NCBI GenBank assembly: GCA_021413705.1
Contig: JAIOPX010000175.1
Location: forward strand, 1 to 41,473
DNA from: Planctomycetota bacterium
Lineage (GTDB): Bacteria > Planctomycetota > Planctomycetia > Pirellulales > UBA7805
Direction: 5' to 3'
DNA length: 41,473 nucleotides
The notes under the pieces are model-generated. The model was not told the origin of the DNA and did not search any database. It was given only the letters and a program-made list of their open reading frames with translations. Positions 25,365 to 33,296 of this stretch are shown here, piece by piece. Every line of letters begins with the position of its first letter. Position 1 is the first letter of the stretch. The translations under genes were made by a program, and so were the position numbers.

Positions 25365-28043
25365 TTACTCGGCGTGCGGAGCCGGGGAGTGGGTTGGCGG
25401 CGCGACTCGGGCCATCGTCTGGAAAGACAGGACGGCGCTATTGCTGCCGCTCGAGGCGTCGTGCTGGCCGGAGATCGACTTGGAGATGATCGCATCCACC
25501 AGCGAACTGCTGGCCTCGATCTCTCGGCAGGTCTGGTCCACAGCGGCCAGGAAGCGATCCGCTTCCGCTTCGCTGAGCGTCAGCGGCGGCTGGACTCGCA
25601 GCACTTGCGGATTGGAACGGGCGACCTGCGTGTAGATGCCGTGATGCTCCAACAGAGTCTGCATCAGGTACATGGTCGTCACGCCTTGAGCCAGCGCGTC
25701 CATGTGGGGAACCATGTACTGCATCAGTCCCGATTCAAGCAGCCCTTCATCGATGATCGCCTTCAGTGCAGCCAACCCTGCCGCACAGGCCAGGCTACCG
25801 CCACCAAATGTGCTGGTGTGCAACGCGAATGTGTGGAGCGTGCCATAAGCCTTCTGCCACAGTTCGCGGCGGGCAAGCATCGCGCCGATCGGCATCAGGC
25901 CGCCGCCAAGGCTCTTGGCCAACGCCATGATGTCCGGCTCGATCCCTTCTCGGTCAGAGGCGAACATGCTGCCGGTGCGTCCTAGCCCCGTCTGCACTTC
26001 GTCCACGATCAATAGCGTACCCGTGGAGCGGCACAGAGCCTGCGCTTGACGCAGATAGCCAGTCGGCGGCACGACCATGCCCCCTTCACCTTGCAGCGGC
26101 TCGACCACAAACGCGGCAAAGCGCCGCGTGGCCAAGGCCCGTTGGAGGCCTTCCAACTCGCCGTAGGGAACCGTGCTGCAATCGGGCAGCAGCGGGCCAA
26201 AGGGTTTCTGGTAGGAGGCGTTGCCGGTGACCGAGAGCGCGCCCAGCGACTTGCCGTGGTACGAACGGTCGCAACTTAGCAAGGCCGAACGACCCGTCGC
26301 CACACGCGCCAGCTTCAATGATGCTTCGACCGCTTCCGCGCCGCTATTGGCGAAGAAGACCATCTCGAGCCCTGGGGGCGAGAGGGAAACCAGCATTTCG
26401 GCCAGCGCGGGTGCATACGGATTAACAGCCGACTGGGCATAGCCAGGCGCCTCGTGCGTCAGGGCTTCGCGAATTGCATCGGCGACGCGGGGATGGTTGT
26501 GGCCCAAGTTCAATGAACCAAATCCGGCCACGAAGTCGAGATACTCTTTTCCTTGCGAATCCCACACGGTGTTGCGGCGACCGCGGACAAAAGTTTTGGC
26601 GAAGCCGGCCTTGCCGCTGACCGCGATCAGAACGGGATTGATGTAGCGGCCGTGAAGTGTGCTTGCGCGGGGGGCAAGATCGTTGGGTGACGGCGCTGCG
26701 TTGTTGTCAGCATCAGCATCTATCGGTGCGTGCGCCTCATGATGCCCGTTCGTTTCCGCGTGTCCATTGGTATGAGCATGGCCATTCGTTTCAGAGTGGC
26801 CATTGCTGGCATGGCCGTTGGTGGAATGCCCATTCGTTTCGGCGTGACCGTTCTTGCCCGAATGGCCGTTCCCCTCATGATAGCCGTTGGTGCTGGCCAC
26901 CGGGCGGTCGAGGCTATGGCTGCCAAACTGGAATAGCCGGGCACGCGTGACCGCCTTGCGGTAGCGGGCCAACTGCGAATCTTCCAGGGCCAGGCCGAAC
27001 GACATCAGCCGGTGGAAATTAAATCCGTGCGAGAGGGCAATGGCCCCAATTTCGCGGATGGCATCCGGCTTCAGATCGCGTCCCAGCGAGAAGTATTCGC
27101 TGCGGTTTTCCAAGGCCAGATTGATCGTTTCACCCAGGCAACTGGGAACCATGCCGTGATGAAATCCCAGGAACATGGAGTCGCGGGGCATGGAGTCGGG
27201 AACTTGGGACAGCCCGCCGGAGATGATCAGCACGTCGTCTCGCTCGGGGCTCGAACCATACACATCCGCCGGAACTCCCACGTCCACGACGATGGCCCCG
27301 CGCTTCAAGTCGGCCTGATGGATGCAGCTTCCGGTGGAGGTTGCGGAAACCACCAACCTGGCGCGTGTCAGCGCGGTTGGGATATCCAGCAGCAACTCCG
27401 CCCCGAGTTCGTCTGCCAGCTTCGTGGCCCGGGCGGATGTTCGCCGAGCGACCAACAGCAACTCGCCCACTTCAGAGACCAGGATTCTCGCGGCCGCCGC
27501 GGCGATGCTACCCGGGATGCCGACGATGGCCACCGTCTGCTTCGAAAGATCAATCTCCGCTTCGCGGCAGGCCTGCCGCAGGTTTTCGATGGCGGCAAAA
27601 ACGGTGAGGCTATTGCCCGTAGTAACTGGTACGGAAGTTCGCTCGGCCAGATAGGTGCCTTGTCCGCCGACGACGCTGGTCATCGAGCCCAGGCCGATGA
27701 CGCCGGCACCCCATTCCGCCGCCATTTGCACGGCCTGCTCCATGTAGGCCATGGCGCGGACGGGGTCGTCCAGGATCTCGGCGGCCCCCATGGGGATCTC
27801 ATAGAGCCGACCATCGCAACTGGCGCCGCGTGGACTGACCAGCCCCGTGAGATGATCCATCACACGGACCCGGGGCTCTTGCTTCACTCCCGACTGGCTC
27901 CCCGCCATCGTCTGATGGAGAAAATTGCAAAACTCCAGCAGGTTCCCACCGCTCCAACGACTCGACAGCGCATTGCCGTCGTTCATATCAACAAGTGCCG
28001 CACTCTCGTCGGAAAGTGGGTGGACCAGGAAGGCGAATTTCAT
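25365..28043 (-). CDS. Fusion of AAR-like aldehyde-forming reductase and class III PLP aminotransferase
   Basis: The protein has 892 residues. Residues 1 to about 375 resemble cyanobacterial acyl-ACP reductase: GAGVIGLGSMTSV (112-124), TTGNS (141-145), nucleotide-binding VGIPGSIAAA (174-183) and SCLGETINLALE (301-312), in which Cys302 aligns by eye with the acyl-enzyme cysteine of AAR (recalled from memory). Residues 386-435 are NGH-rich repeats (eight NGH and one NGY). Residues about 455-880 are a class III aminotransferase (acetylornithine/ornithine type): GHNHP (514-518), SGAEAVE (567-573), DEVQTGLGRTG (from Asp681) and PLP Lys710 in DIMALAKSLGGG. The likely reaction series is acyl thioester to aldehyde (NADPH), then aldehyde to primary amine (amino donor). 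A consensus-like promoter lies upstream. Substrate and chain length are unknown. Confidence 0.8.
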   Translation of the reverse strand: MKFAFLVHPLSDESAALVDMNDGNALSSRWSGGNLLEFCNFLHQTMAGSQSGVKQEPRVRVMDHLTGLVSPRGASCDGRLYEIPMGAAEILDDPVRAMAYMEQAVQMAAEWGAGVIGLGSMTSVVGGQGTYLAERTSVPVTTGNSLTVFAAIENLRQACREAEIDLSKQTVAIVGIPGSIAAAAARILVSEVGELLLVARRTSARATKLADELGAELLLDIPTALTRARLVVSATSTGSCIHQADLKRGAIVVDVGVPADVYGSSPERDDVLIISGGLSQVPDSMPRDSMFLGFHHGMVPSCLGETINLALENRSEYFSLGRDLKPDAIREIGAIALSHGFNFHRLMSFGLALEDSQLARYRKAVTRARLFQFGSHSLDRPVASTNGYHEGNGHSGKNGHAETNGHSTNGHASNGHSETNGHAHTNGHAETNGHHEAHAPIDADADNNAAPSPNDLAPRASTLHGRYINPVLIAVSGKAGFAKTFVRGRRNTVWDSQGKEYLDFVAGFGSLNLGHNHPRVADAIREALTHEAPGYAQSAVNPYAPALAEMLVSLSPPGLEMVFFANSGAEAVEASLKLARVATGRSALLSCDRSYHGKSLGALSVTGNASYQKPFGPLLPDCSTVPYGELEGLQRALATRRFAAFVVEPLQGEGGMVVPPTGYLRQAQALCRSTGTLLIVDEVQTGLGRTGSMFASDREGIEPDIMALAKSLGGGLMPIGAMLARRELWQKAYGTLHTFALHTSTFGGGSLACAAGLAALKAIIDEGLLESGLMQYMVPHMDALAQGVTTMYLMQTLLEHHGIYTQVARSNPQVLRVQPPLTLSEAEADRFLAAVDQTCREIEASSSLVDAIISKSISGQHDASSGSNSAVLSFQTMARVAPPTHSPAPHAE
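26724..26888 (-). repeat. NGH-rich repeat encoding the interdomain linker
   Basis: About nine degenerate units of the type (x)(x)NGH, such as AETNGH, STNGH and SETNGH, occupy residues 386-435. The codons vary between units, so this is an older or selected repeat rather than a fresh slippage array. It is rich in His, Asn and Gly and should be flexible, with possible metal affinity. Confidence 0.75.
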
Positions 28044-28111
28044 GGCAAAGCAGGGCGTCGAGGTGTAATCTCAGAGCCTTCCATCCCGCGGCAGACGGGC
28101 CGCAGACCGCG

Positions 28112-28142
28112 CCGGATGGTGTTTCCTAAAACACCCATCCGG
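28112..28142. promoter_or_regulatory. Leader hairpin of the fusion gene, CCGGATG ... CATCCGG
   Basis: CCGGATGGTGTTT pairs with AAAACACCCATCCGG with one bulge, around a short loop. It lies 69-99 bases upstream of the start codon, inside the leader predicted from the promoter at 28188-28216, and could be attenuation or RNA-stability structure. No T-run follows. Confidence 0.5.
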
Positions 28143-28187
28143 CACAGGCAACTCATTGCTCCCAGACATCCTGTCTTTAGCGAATCT

Positions 28188-28216
28188 AGTATAATAAAGG
28201 CTATTTTATGTGACAA
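28188..28216 (-). promoter_or_regulatory. Sigma70-like promoter of the reductase-aminotransferase gene
   Basis: Read on the minus strand: TTGTCA (28211-28216), a 17-base spacer and TATACT (28188-28193). Each hexamer matches consensus at five of six positions and the spacing is ideal. Transcription would start near 28181 and leave a leader of about 138 bases. Confidence 0.6.
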
Positions 28217-28444
28217 GAAGACTAGGGGCTTTAGGTATTATGAAAGACTGCTGATAATTCAGTAAAAATAGGGTGTTTTTGGTCCTTTTATGGCTGCCAT
28301 AACGAATGTAGGGCGAACTTCCATTTGAGGTCCAAATTAAGCGTGGCTGGAGTGAACGTAAGTTATTCCCTGTTTTCAACTTATAATAGTTTGAAGGTGG
28401 AGCGGCGTGATCATTCCCACGCGCTTTAACCCTGACTAAAAAAC

Positions 28445-28461
28445 GCGGGGCGATGCCCCGC
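28445..28461. repeat. Short GC palindrome GCGGGGC-GAT-GCCCCGC
   Basis: Seven perfect pairs sit 15 bases before the ATG at 28476 of the acyltransferase gene. It could mask the start region of the mRNA, end transcripts, or simply be a dispersed repeat. Confidence 0.5.
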
Positions 28462-28475
28462 CCCTAGACAGTTCC

Positions 28476-29723
28476 ATGGTCAGTAGCATCACAACCAACA
28501 CCCTCGATATTGGTACTCCCATGGCTGCTCCTGCCGGGGAGATTACCTGCCGTATCGCCGAGAATGTGGACGCATTGGACTTGGCCGACTGGCACAGGGT
28601 GTGCGACCCGGACGACGCCCTGATGGATCCGCGATTGCTGGGGGCCGTCCAAGCCTCGGCACCGAAGGACAACCGGTTCTGGTATCTGACGTTCTACAAT
28701 ACCGCCCAGGAGCCGATTGCGGCGGCTTGCGTGTCGCTGTTTGTCATCGATGGGGCGATGTTCGCGAAGCCGTGGGCGCGTCACCTGTTGGGGTATACCC
28801 GGTGCATCTTTCCTCGCTATTTGAAGTTCCGCGTCCTGTTTTGCGGCCTGCCACTCTCCACCGGCTGCAGCCATCTTAGGCTAGCCCCCGGCGCCGATGC
28901 GGGGGCAGTCATGACCGCCCTGGACCGGGAGTTGAACAAGCTGCGTCGCCAGCAACGGGCCTGGCTGGTCGTAGCCAAAGAGTTCGACAGCGATGAGCGC
29001 GGCCATGCCGACCACCTGACCGGGCTGGGTTATCTGCGGGTCGATAGCCTGCCGATGAACACGTTTCGCCACCGTTACGCCAGCTTCGACGCTTTCCTGG
29101 CCGACGTTCGCAGCCACTATCGCTATAAGATCAATCGCTCGCGGAAGAAGTTCACCAAGGCCGGCTTGAAGGTGGAACATCTGACCGACACGGACGCTAT
29201 CCTGCGGCTCTACACACCCGAGCTACATCAGCTCTATGTGGACGTTGTATCGAAGGCGGAACACAAGTTGGAAATCCTTTCCCACCAGTTTTTCGTGGAG
29301 TTGGTGCGGAAGTTTGGCTCGCAGGTGTCGTTGACGGTGGTGCGACAGGGAGAACGGATCGTGGCCTATGGCTGGGGTCTGAAGACGGGAGATACCTATC
29401 GCAACCTGTTCGTGGGGATCGACTATACGCTCAACGACGAGAGCGATGTCTACTTCAATCTGATGATGCACGACTTGGACTACGGCCTGCGGCAGGGAGC
29501 TTGCCCGTTGTTGGTGGGACAGACTTCCGACGTGTTCAAGTCGCGGCTCGGTTGCCAGGCCGAGCCCCGTTTTGTCTATATCAAAGCAACGGCCTGGTGG
29601 CTGCATTGGTCGATCCGGGCGACCAAGGACTGGTTCTTTCCTCCCTTCGCTCCCCCGCCCCCCCGCGATCTCTTGAAGCCGGCCGACGGAGTGGAGTCGT
29701 CGACAGGCGAAGAATCGGATTGA
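28476..29723 (+). CDS. FemAB/GNAT-type acyltransferase
   Basis: The protein has 415 residues from ATG 28476, or 400 from ATG 28521; neither has a ribosome-binding site. The C-terminal half (about 205-370) has the GNAT/FemAB-like pattern: FLADVRSHYRYKINRSRKKF, then LYVDVVSKAEHKLEILSHQF, VVRQGERIVAYGWGL (beta4) and YFNLMMHDLDYGLRQG. It resembles peptidoglycan-biosynthesis-like (FemAB-related, DUF482-type) N-acyltransferases. Such enzymes transfer an aminoacyl or fatty acyl group to an amine. It is divergent from the reductase-aminotransferase gene, so an attractive but unproven role is acylation of the amine made there. The alternative is an unrelated peptidoglycan or lipid N-acyltransferase. 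No signal peptide is seen. Confidence 0.65.
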   Translation: MVSSITTNTLDIGTPMAAPAGEITCRIAENVDALDLADWHRVCDPDDALMDPRLLGAVQASAPKDNRFWYLTFYNTAQEPIAAACVSLFVIDGAMFAKPWARHLLGYTRCIFPRYLKFRVLFCGLPLSTGCSHLRLAPGADAGAVMTALDRELNKLRRQQRAWLVVAKEFDSDERGHADHLTGLGYLRVDSLPMNTFRHRYASFDAFLADVRSHYRYKINRSRKKFTKAGLKVEHLTDTDAILRLYTPELHQLYVDVVSKAEHKLEILSHQFFVELVRKFGSQVSLTVVRQGERIVAYGWGLKTGDTYRNLFVGIDYTLNDESDVYFNLMMHDLDYGLRQGACPLLVGQTSDVFKSRLGCQAEPRFVYIKATAWWLHWSIRATKDWFFPPFAPPPPRDLLKPADGVESSTGEESD

Positions 29724-29764
29724 TCGGATATTCTTTGTGCGCCTTCGCCGAGAATTTAACGAAC

Positions 29765-31918
29765 CTATCGGCCTCCGAGTCGCCATAATTGCACGAAACG
29801 CGCTTTCCCCACACGTAGACCAAGGGCGACGACCAGCCCGTCGGGAGAGAGGGCCAGGGATTCGGCCGTCGCTTCCCCCGTGGGAAAGCGCCACACAATC
29901 TGATTCTTTTCCGTATCCCATATTTGCGCGCTGTGTTGGCTGCCGCTGAGCACATGCCGGCCGTCGGGGAACCAGTAGGTCGTGGCGAGACAAGTGTCAC
30001 CGTCATTTTTCAGTTGAACGGTCACTTTATTTTGCTTCAGATCCCAGACCCGCATCGAGGCGCCGCTCAGCGCCATGCGGTTCTCGTCGGGCGAAAAGGC
30101 GCCGCCGGCGGTGGTGGGTGGGAAACCTTTCACGAGCCGCGGGCGTCGCCATTCGATCAGTCGCACTTCGCCATGATGAACGCAGCAAGTCGAAAGATAT
30201 GGGCCTACCTTCTGAAAATCGAGGCACATATTGTCAGGGTCGCTGCGAATCTCTCCTTTGCGCTCCAGCGTCTTGGCATCCCAAAAGCGGATCATTCCTC
30301 CGCGCCCCAGGGTGACCAGCATGGAACCGTCGGGTGAATAGCCGAGGCCGAGAGCGCCGGTGTAGGCTCCCGTCGTGTCATGCGCGGCAATATCCTGCAA
30401 GATTTTGCCCCGCGGATCGCAGATGATGACATGTCCGCTCTTCATCGCCAGAGCAAAATTCTGCCCGTCGGGACAGGGAACCCCGTCGCAAACCTCGATC
30501 TTGGTCATCGGCCGCACGAGTGGGCGAACGCGTCGCGATCCGACGTCGGCAAGATAGATCGCGTCTCGATAGGGAATCAGCAACTCTCGACTATCGGGGG
30601 AAAAACGAATGTGATCGACGGACGTTTCCCCCGCGCCCAAGGAGAACTGGCCGGCAGGCGCGAGTCGGTCGTACCGGACGTTGACCAGAGGACCGGATGC
30701 ACCTCCCTGCCCGCTCGACGTCGCGGCGGCTTCCGAGACGGCGATGCGCTTCTCGGCATTCGTTTTGGCGGCTCCTGTGAGGTTGGGAAGCACGCGCTGA
30801 TAGAGGATCGCGGCATGGGCGCGCACGTTGTTCTTGGCCGTGCCCTCGGCCCGGTTGCCAACTTCCCACCAGCTTGCGGCCAAGCGAGCGGCAACCTCGT
30901 CGCCAGCCATCCCTGGCGGCAAAGCCAGTTCCTCGGCGGCGAGTTTGGCCAGTTTCCCATCCGAGCCTTTGGCCAGCAGCGGCAATCCCTCGTCCCACCG
31001 GGCCTTGATGAAACACTTGTATTGTCCCACCACCCCGTTGGCCTCACCGTTGTCAGCGTCCTTGTCGAGCGCCGCTATGGCATCTTTCACTTTGGCATAG
31101 TCCGTATCCATCTGCACCAGGAGACGGCTTCGCTTCGCCACTGCGCCCACAAGTTCTCGACGACCACTCTTCGTGGCAGCAGCGCGGGCCGCGTCGGCTG
31201 CCTTGCGCGCCCATTCAAACTCTTCCGCGGCTGCGCACTTCTCGGCGATTCCCATAGCAGTTTCCGCGTTCTTGGCCGATTGTGTCGCATCACCCGCCGC
31301 GACTGCTTGGGCCACCAACACCGCCTGCATTTTCAACAGATTGGCGTCAAACTGATCGGCGATCTGCTGCGCCGTTTTGGTCGCCAGTTCCGCGTCGCCC
31401 CCTTCCGCGGCTGTGCGACACGCCTGTTTCAAAAGCGCATAGCAAACACCATGAGTCTTGCGATTCTTGGCTGCCTCGTTCGACAGTTGGAGGACCAAGG
31501 GAAGTTTCTGGGCGCTCGTCGTGGCAGCCGTCAATCGATCGTTGAATTTTTCCGTGACGAACTTTTCTCCCTTGGCTTGATCCTCAAGACCTGGCACGGG
31601 TACTTTGACCGAGGTTTGCGTTTTGCCAAGTGGAGGATCGCGGGGCTGGACGGGTGGTTTGCCAGGGATCGAGTCCTTCCCCTTGTTGGCCTGCTGCTGT
31701 GCAAACTTGAGATCGCTCGCCGTGAGCCGATCGGCAGGAATTCGAACAACCTTGCCGCCGGCCTTAAGCTTCAGAACGACCACATTGCCGTCGAGGCGGT
31801 CAAAGTCTGCTTCCAGCGTATTTCCCTGCGAGTCGGTCCAGGTCCGGCCCCAGACGACCGAATCCATACAAGCGCAAGGTAGGGTTCCGACAATGAACAA
31901 GAGTGTCGCATATCGCAT
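29765..31918 (-). CDS. Secreted SHD1-domain protein with WD40 repeats
   Basis: I place the start at ATG 31918, giving 717 residues, where a signal peptide begins (MRYATLLFIVGTLPCACMDS). Residues about 25-75 (RTWTDSQGNTLEADFDRL through IPADRLTASDLKFAQ) are an SHD1 domain, common in planctomycete exported proteins. The middle, about 110-420, is Ala-rich and helical (KARWDEGLPLLAKGSDGKLA is typical of SHD1 family members). The last 280 residues are a WD40-type propeller: IRFSPDSRELLIP, LGYSPDGSMLVTLGRGG, FSPDENRMALSGASMRVWDL and LALSPDGLVVALGL. It is probably a protein-interaction scaffold outside the inner membrane. A strong promoter lies at 32013-32041. Confidence 0.75.
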   Translation of the reverse strand: MRYATLLFIVGTLPCACMDSVVWGRTWTDSQGNTLEADFDRLDGNVVVLKLKAGGKVVRIPADRLTASDLKFAQQQANKGKDSIPGKPPVQPRDPPLGKTQTSVKVPVPGLEDQAKGEKFVTEKFNDRLTAATTSAQKLPLVLQLSNEAAKNRKTHGVCYALLKQACRTAAEGGDAELATKTAQQIADQFDANLLKMQAVLVAQAVAAGDATQSAKNAETAMGIAEKCAAAEEFEWARKAADAARAAATKSGRRELVGAVAKRSRLLVQMDTDYAKVKDAIAALDKDADNGEANGVVGQYKCFIKARWDEGLPLLAKGSDGKLAKLAAEELALPPGMAGDEVAARLAASWWEVGNRAEGTAKNNVRAHAAILYQRVLPNLTGAAKTNAEKRIAVSEAAATSSGQGGASGPLVNVRYDRLAPAGQFSLGAGETSVDHIRFSPDSRELLIPYRDAIYLADVGSRRVRPLVRPMTKIEVCDGVPCPDGQNFALAMKSGHVIICDPRGKILQDIAAHDTTGAYTGALGLGYSPDGSMLVTLGRGGMIRFWDAKTLERKGEIRSDPDNMCLDFQKVGPYLSTCCVHHGEVRLIEWRRPRLVKGFPPTTAGGAFSPDENRMALSGASMRVWDLKQNKVTVQLKNDGDTCLATTYWFPDGRHVLSGSQHSAQIWDTEKNQIVWRFPTGEATAESLALSPDGLVVALGLRVGKARFVQLWRLGGR

Positions 31919-32012
31919 GACATGGCCCCAAATGAGATAGATTTCAATTTGCACCCGTTGGATGGCTGCAACGTCGGAAAACTGAGAGGAGAATGAATGC
32001 GATCCGGCTGCG

Positions 32013-32041
32013 ATTATCACGTTCGTGAAGTTTCATGTCAA
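32013..32041 (-). promoter_or_regulatory. Sigma70-like promoter of the SHD1/WD40 gene
   Basis: Read on the minus strand: TTGACA (32036-32041), a 17-base spacer and GATAAT (32013-32018), eleven of twelve consensus positions. Transcription would begin near 32006, about 88 bases before ATG 31918. Confidence 0.65.
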
Positions 32042-32143
32042 ACAGATTTAGCCTGGCAACTGAAATCCGTGCATATTGACGCACCATGACTCGCCAGCCA
32101 TGGCCCGTCGGGCCTATAATCGCTCTTTGGGAGGAATGGGTTC

Positions 32144-32830
32144 TTGGCAACAGCGGACGACGGAGTTTGGCTCATTGTGCCGGCCTTCAATGAAGGGCCT
32201 GCGCTGGCGGTGGCGCTGGATGGGCTTTGCAGCCGCTACCGGCAGGTGGTGGTGGTCGATGACGGCTCCGAGGACGAGACGGCAACGATTGCAGCACGGT
32301 ATCCCGTGTATCTGCTGCGGCACGCCATCAACCTCGGGCAGGGGGCGGCCCTGCAAACGGGACTGGAATATGCCTTGGCGCAAGGAGGGGATATCCTGGT
32401 GACGTTTGACGCCGACGGGCAACATGTAATGGAAGACATCGAAGTGCTGATCGCGCCGATCCGCGCAGGCCAGGCCGATTTCGTGCTCGGCTCGCGATTT
32501 CTCGGTTCGGCCGTCGGGATGCCGTTGGCGCGGCGGCTGGTGCTGAAGGGGGGCGTGTTATTTACCCGGATATTTTCGCGGATCAAGGTGACCGACACCC
32601 ACAACGGCCTGCGAGCGTTCTCCCGCGCGGCAGCCAGCCGGATCTCGATCCAGGAAAACCGCATGGCCCACGCCTCGGAAATCCTCGACCAGATTCGCCA
32701 TAGCCAACTGCGCTATTGCGAAGTGCCGGTCCGCATCCAGTACAGTCGCCAGTCGCTGAACAAAGGACAAAGCTCCTGGGCGGCCCTGAAGATCGCCTGC
32801 CAGTTTCTCCTGGGGAGGATCCTGCGATGA
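32144..32830 (+). CDS. Glycosyltransferase family 2, polyprenyl-phosphate sugar synthase type
   Basis: The protein has 228 residues from TTG 32144; GGGAGG nine bases upstream and the family-typical N-terminus (VWLIVPAFNEGPAL) support this start. GT-A motifs: VVVVDDGSEDETATIA and the DXD-like FDADGQH. The sequence pattern, including LGSRFLGS, is that of dolichyl/undecaprenyl-phosphate mannose or glucose synthases without a membrane anchor. It would move a sugar from a nucleotide sugar to polyprenyl phosphate at the inner face of the membrane. Its stop overlaps the next start (ATGA); such DUF2304 partners are common. TATAAT at 32115-32120 could be a -10 element, but no -35 at the right distance is seen. 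Confidence 0.85.
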   Translation: MATADDGVWLIVPAFNEGPALAVALDGLCSRYRQVVVVDDGSEDETATIAARYPVYLLRHAINLGQGAALQTGLEYALAQGGDILVTFDADGQHVMEDIEVLIAPIRAGQADFVLGSRFLGSAVGMPLARRLVLKGGVLFTRIFSRIKVTDTHNGLRAFSRAAASRISIQENRMAHASEILDQIRHSQLRYCEVPVRIQYSRQSLNKGQSSWAALKIACQFLLGRILR

Positions 32831-33246
32831 CCCTGTTCCAGTGGATCTCCCTCTCGTTTCTGGCGGGACTCGTGTTGGTGGAGTTGTGGCAAGCGGTGCG
32901 CAATTCGTCGCTCCGCCATGTCTGGTGGCTGCGGGTGGTCGTATGGCTGGTGACTGCGGCGGCCATTGCCAGGCCAGAGTGGATTACCGATTTGGCTCTT
33001 ACGCTTGGCATCCAGCGCGGCGCCGATCTGGTGACTTACGGGGCCGTGCTGCTGCTATTGATTACGTCGCTCTACTTCTATGCCCGCTATCTGCGCTTGC
33101 AGCAGCAGATTACGGTGCTGACTCGCCGGCTAGCCCAGTTGGAAGCCCGACCATGTCCGCCGCAACCCGGGTCTGAGCAGCGCAGTGAGGCAAAAACGCC
33201 GCAACGGGGCGATTTTGCCACGGCGCAACCGGAAGAAACGGCATAA
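32827..33246 (+). CDS. DUF2304-type membrane protein
   Basis: The protein has 139 residues and starts at ATG 32827, overlapping the glycosyltransferase stop by four bases. Three hydrophobic segments (FQWISLSFLAGLVLVELW, WWLRVVVWLVTAAAIA and LVTYGAVLLLLITSLYFYA) are followed by a short coiled coil (RLQQQITVLTRRLAQLEA) and a charged, disordered tail. Small membrane proteins of this layout, often called DUF2304, accompany GT2 polyprenyl-phosphate sugar synthases and probably anchor or assist them. The pair looks like an operon. No catalytic residues can be named. Confidence 0.75.
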   Translation: MTLFQWISLSFLAGLVLVELWQAVRNSSLRHVWWLRVVVWLVTAAAIARPEWITDLALTLGIQRGADLVTYGAVLLLLITSLYFYARYLRLQQQITVLTRRLAQLEARPCPPQPGSEQRSEAKTPQRGDFATAQPEETA

Positions 33247-33296
33247 ACGCGCGCCGCATCGCCGCGAGCGACGTATATGATAGTCGGAGGTTTCTT

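Larger units (their letters stand above)
28044..28475. other. Divergent regulatory region, AT-rich centre
   Basis: About 430 bases separate the two divergent genes. The centre (28190-28400) is clearly AT-rich compared with its neighbours. It holds a strong minus-strand promoter match and two hairpins. TATAAT at 28382-28387 on the plus strand has no matching -35, so a promoter for the acyltransferase gene is unproven. No RNA gene is seen. Confidence 0.6.

Noticed and set aside
26724..26888. Possible CRISPR-like or tandem DNA repeat
   Set aside because: Units are degenerate at DNA level, have no spacers, and encode an in-frame protein repeat.
28382..28387. TATAAT as promoter of the acyltransferase gene
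   Set aside because: No -35-like hexamer at 16-18 bases upstream.
30380..31882. Plus-strand open frame (500 codons) opposite the SHD1/WD40 gene
   Set aside because: Shadow frame; the minus strand shows signal peptide, SHD1 and WD40 motifs.
32076..32120. TTGACG ... TATAAT as promoter of the glycosyltransferase gene
   Set aside because: The spacer is 33 bases, far from 16-18. Only the TATAAT is kept as a weak hint.
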